This document shows, piece after piece, positions 62,420 to 64,000 of a stretch of 64,000 nucleotides of DNA; position 1 is the first letter of the stretch, and each line of letters begins with the position of its first letter. The notes below the pieces were generated by a model. It was not told the DNA's origin and searched no databases. It saw nothing but the letters and a program-made list of their open reading frames with translations. Made by a program: the position numbers and the translations under genes. The stretch comes from Spartinivicinus ruber (GTDB taxonomy: Bacteria; Pseudomonadota; Gammaproteobacteria; Pseudomonadales; Zooshikellaceae): positions 2,393,001 through 2,457,000 of the forward strand of contig NZ_CP048878.1 in the NCBI RefSeq assembly GCF_011009015.1, in the 5' to 3' direction.

Positions 62420-62905
62420 ATGGCAACTCATACTACACAAAGTCAAAGTTCGGAAGACCCGATTCTACAATGGGTAACCTTTCGTTTAGATGATGAAACT
62501 TATGGTATTAATGTAATGCAAGTGCAAGAAGTATTGCGTTACACCGAGATTGCTCCCGTACCTGGCGCACCCACTTATGTTTTAGGCATTATTAATTTGC
62601 GGGGAAATGTCGTAACTGTAATTGATACCCGCCAGCGCTTTGGTTTGCATCCTGCAGAAGTGACGGATAATACCCGAATTGTCATTATTGAGGCTGAAAA
62701 ACAAGTCGTGGGGATTTTGGTCGATAGCGTGGCGGAAGTGGTTTATTTAAGGCAGTCAGAAATTGAAACAGCGCCAAACGTAGGTAATGAAGAAACGGCT
62801 AAGTTCATTCAGGGCGTTTGTAATAAAAATAATGAATTATTAATTCTTGTTGAGCTAGATAAATTAATGTCAGAAGGTGAATGGGCCGAAATAGGTGAGT
62901 TATAA
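62420..62905 (+). CDS. cheW: Chemotaxis adaptor protein CheW
   Basis: CheW couples receptors to CheA. The 161-residue protein has the full CheW fold with WVTFRLDDETYGINVMQVQEVLRY, APTYVLGIINLRGNVVTVIDTRQRFGL and VDSVAEVVYL. It lies directly after the ParP-like gene. Confidence 0.96.
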   Translation: MATHTTQSQSSEDPILQWVTFRLDDETYGINVMQVQEVLRYTEIAPVPGAPTYVLGIINLRGNVVTVIDTRQRFGLHPAEVTDNTRIVIIEAEKQVVGILVDSVAEVVYLRQSEIETAPNVGNEETAKFIQGVCNKNNELLILVELDKLMSEGEWAEIGEL

Positions 62906-62932
62906 TAGGAAAATGGCCCTAATAATAAATAT

Positions 62933-63340
62933 ATGAGTGAAATAGCTGGGGCTTATCTGCTTGCTATTGTCAGTTGTGGAATTGCTATTGCTGTATTGTT
63001 TTATTGTTGGCGGCTAAGAATAACGATAAAAAACCTGCATCTCAAAATTCAGCAATTACAACAGGATATTAAAGCCGTTGGGGCTGGTGCCATAGGGGTC
63101 GGGCAACGCTTACAGGTGGTAGAAACAAAATTAGCAAAAACCATTGATCAGCAAGAATTGCTTGAACAGCGTGACGCAGAACAACTGTCGTATACACAAG
63201 CTAATAAATTATGTGCAATGGGTGCATCGGTAGAAGAAATAATGGATGCTTGTGGGCTATCCAAAGCAGAAGCTGAGCTGATAGCACTGGTACATCGTCC
63301 TTCTCCTCATTCGTCCTGGTCAGGTAAAAAAGGCAGTTGA
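62933..63340 (+). CDS. DUF2802-type small membrane protein
   Basis: The 135-residue product has one N-terminal transmembrane helix (AYLLAIVSCGIAIAVLFYCWRL), a coiled-coil stretch and a C-terminal helix-turn-helix-like segment (YTQANKLCAMGASVEEIMDACGLSKAEAELIAL). This matches the DUF2802 family encoded after cheW in Pseudomonas-type clusters. Function unknown. Its 3' end overlaps the convergent FhlB-like gene by 34 bases. Confidence 0.8.
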   Translation: MSEIAGAYLLAIVSCGIAIAVLFYCWRLRITIKNLHLKIQQLQQDIKAVGAGAIGVGQRLQVVETKLAKTIDQQELLEQRDAEQLSYTQANKLCAMGASVEEIMDACGLSKAEAELIALVHRPSPHSSWSGKKGS

Positions 63341-63663
63341 TCTGTATTCGTGTCATTATAATCACTACTTGTTTGACTATCTTTGGTAGTATCCTGCCAT
63401 CCTTTCGGATATTTTCCTTGGAGCTTATAAGCAAAGGCAATTATTTCGGCAATGGTAAAATATAAGGCTTCGGGTATTTCTTCGCCTAATTCTAGGGCGG
63501 CAAGTAAATGCACTAATTCTTTATTTTGATACAGTGGCACCTCGCATGCCATGGCAATGGCAATAATTTCTTCAGCAATTTCATTACTTCCCTTGGCTGT
63601 CACTTTGGGTGCTGTTTCGCCGTCATAAAATAAGGCAACGGCTGTTTGTTGTGTGTTATCCAT
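63307..63663 (-). CDS. FhlB-like export switch C-terminal-domain protein
   Basis: This short protein corresponds to the cytoplasmic C-terminal domain of FlhB (DNTQQTAVALFYDGETAPKV, VPLYQNKELVHLLAALELGEEIPEALYFTIAEIIAFAYKL) without the membrane part and without an NPTH cleavage site. Such stand-alone FhlB proteins occur beside fliK-like genes. The ATG overlaps the stop of the upstream FliK-like gene (TGATG), so they are translationally coupled. Confidence 0.82.
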   Translation of the reverse strand: MDNTQQTAVALFYDGETAPKVTAKGSNEIAEEIIAIAMACEVPLYQNKELVHLLAALELGEEIPEALYFTIAEIIAFAYKLQGKYPKGWQDTTKDSQTSSDYNDTNTDQLPFLPDQDE

Positions 63664-64000
63664 CAGGTTTTAATATCAATTAAATGTTGTTCGATAAAGG
63701 TGTTTTGTCTAGCAGGTGAGCCTTGTTGGCAAGAAAGGGTATCAACAAGAATACCTCGATTTTGTAATGCCTGCTGAAGCTCATCAAAATGTTGGTTTAT
63801 GGCATGATAGGTGGGTTGCTGCTCTGCCCAGAATGTAGCACTTACCCGGTTGCCTTGTAATTTGACTCTGGCATATAACGGTCCAATCGGGGGTAAATCA
63901 AAGCTGAGTTGAAATTGCCAGAGGGTTTCCTGTTCTTCTGTTGGTGATGTCTGCTCCTGGTCACGCTGCTTTTGGAGTTCTAACTGAATACTCTGCCACT
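63663..64000 (-). CDS. fliK: FliK-like flagellar hook-length control protein, C-terminal part
   Basis: The frame runs on the minus strand from the window edge to a TGA at 63663-63665. The readable C-terminus has the Flg_hook pattern: WQFQLSFDLPPIGPLYARV, LQGNRVSATFWAEQQPTY, then a helix (INQHFDELQQALQNRGI). FliK senses hook length and triggers the FlhB switch, which fits its coupling to the FhlB-like gene. The rest lies beyond the window. It could be a second FliK-like paralogue rather than the main one. Confidence 0.75.
   Translation of the reverse strand, partial: WQSIQLELQKQRDQEQTSPTEEQETLWQFQLSFDLPPIGPLYARVKLQGNRVSATFWAEQQPTYHAINQHFDELQQALQNRGILVDTLSCQQGSPARQNTFIEQHLIDIKT

Noticed and set aside
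1-64000. CRISPR arrays, tRNA or rRNA genes, prophage modules
   Set aside because: No regularly spaced direct repeats, no cloverleaf or rRNA sequence and no phage structural or integrase genes were seen in either strand.

Overview
The window comes from a motile, Gram-negative gammaproteobacterium. The flagellar and chemotaxis genes follow the Pseudomonas/Oceanospirillales order, and they flank what I read as a complete prodigiosin-type tripyrrole cluster. Moderate-to-low GC, this flagellar layout and a red-pigment cluster together suggest a marine Oceanospirillales-type organism such as Zooshikella, Spartinivicinus or Hahella relatives. That placement is inference from gene content; no ribosomal gene is present to confirm it.

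Layout. (1) 330-5904, + strand: fliL-fliM-fliN-fliO-fliP-fliQ-fliR-flhB, the rotor switch and export gate. (2) 6538-16819, + strand: seven tightly spaced genes encoding three multiheme c-type cytochromes (5, 4 and 10 CXXCH motifs), a Phe-terminated outer-membrane beta-barrel, a membrane-anchored ferredoxin-reductase/[2Fe-2S] protein, a cyclic-nucleotide-binding/four-[4Fe-4S] fusion and a b-type-cytochrome-like membrane protein. I read this as a trans-envelope electron-transfer module of unknown substrate. (3) 16823-23208, - strand: a gulonolactone-oxidase-like flavoprotein, a carotenoid/lignostilbene-cleavage-type dioxygenase and a cytokinin-dehydrogenase-like flavoprotein. A complete IS1595-type insertion sequence with 23-bp terminal inverted repeats and an 8-bp target duplication sits between the last two. 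(4) 23391-45227: the prodigiosin cluster in two divergent arms. The left arm (-) is pigA, a DoxX-like gene, pigB, pigC, pigD, pigE and a VOC protein. The right arm (+) is pigG, pigH, pigK, pigM, pigI, pigJ, a short methyltransferase and a pigN-like gene. (5) 45539-47849: an alkylglycerol-monooxygenase-like di-iron membrane enzyme (candidate for oxidative cyclisation of prodigiosin) and a LuxR-type regulator. (6) 48475-63340, + strand: flhA-flhF-flhG-fliA-cheY-cheZ-cheA-cheB-motC-motD-parA-cheW-like-cheW-DUF2802, then on the - strand an FhlB-like export-switch fragment and the C-terminus of a FliK-like protein.

How it fits together. The flagellar regulon is interrupted between flhB and flhA by about 42.5 kb of accessory genes. 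In the pigment pathway the right arm builds the bipyrrole half (MBC): PigI loads proline on PigG, PigA oxidises it, PigJ and PigH extend and close the second ring, PigM oxidises, and the methyltransferase plus the PigN-like protein finish it. The left arm makes the monopyrrole half (MAP) through PigD, PigE and PigB, and PigC joins the two. No PPTase (PigL) gene is visible, so carrier-protein activation must be supplied from elsewhere. The flavoprotein/dioxygenase block and the cytochrome operon are the least explained parts of the window.
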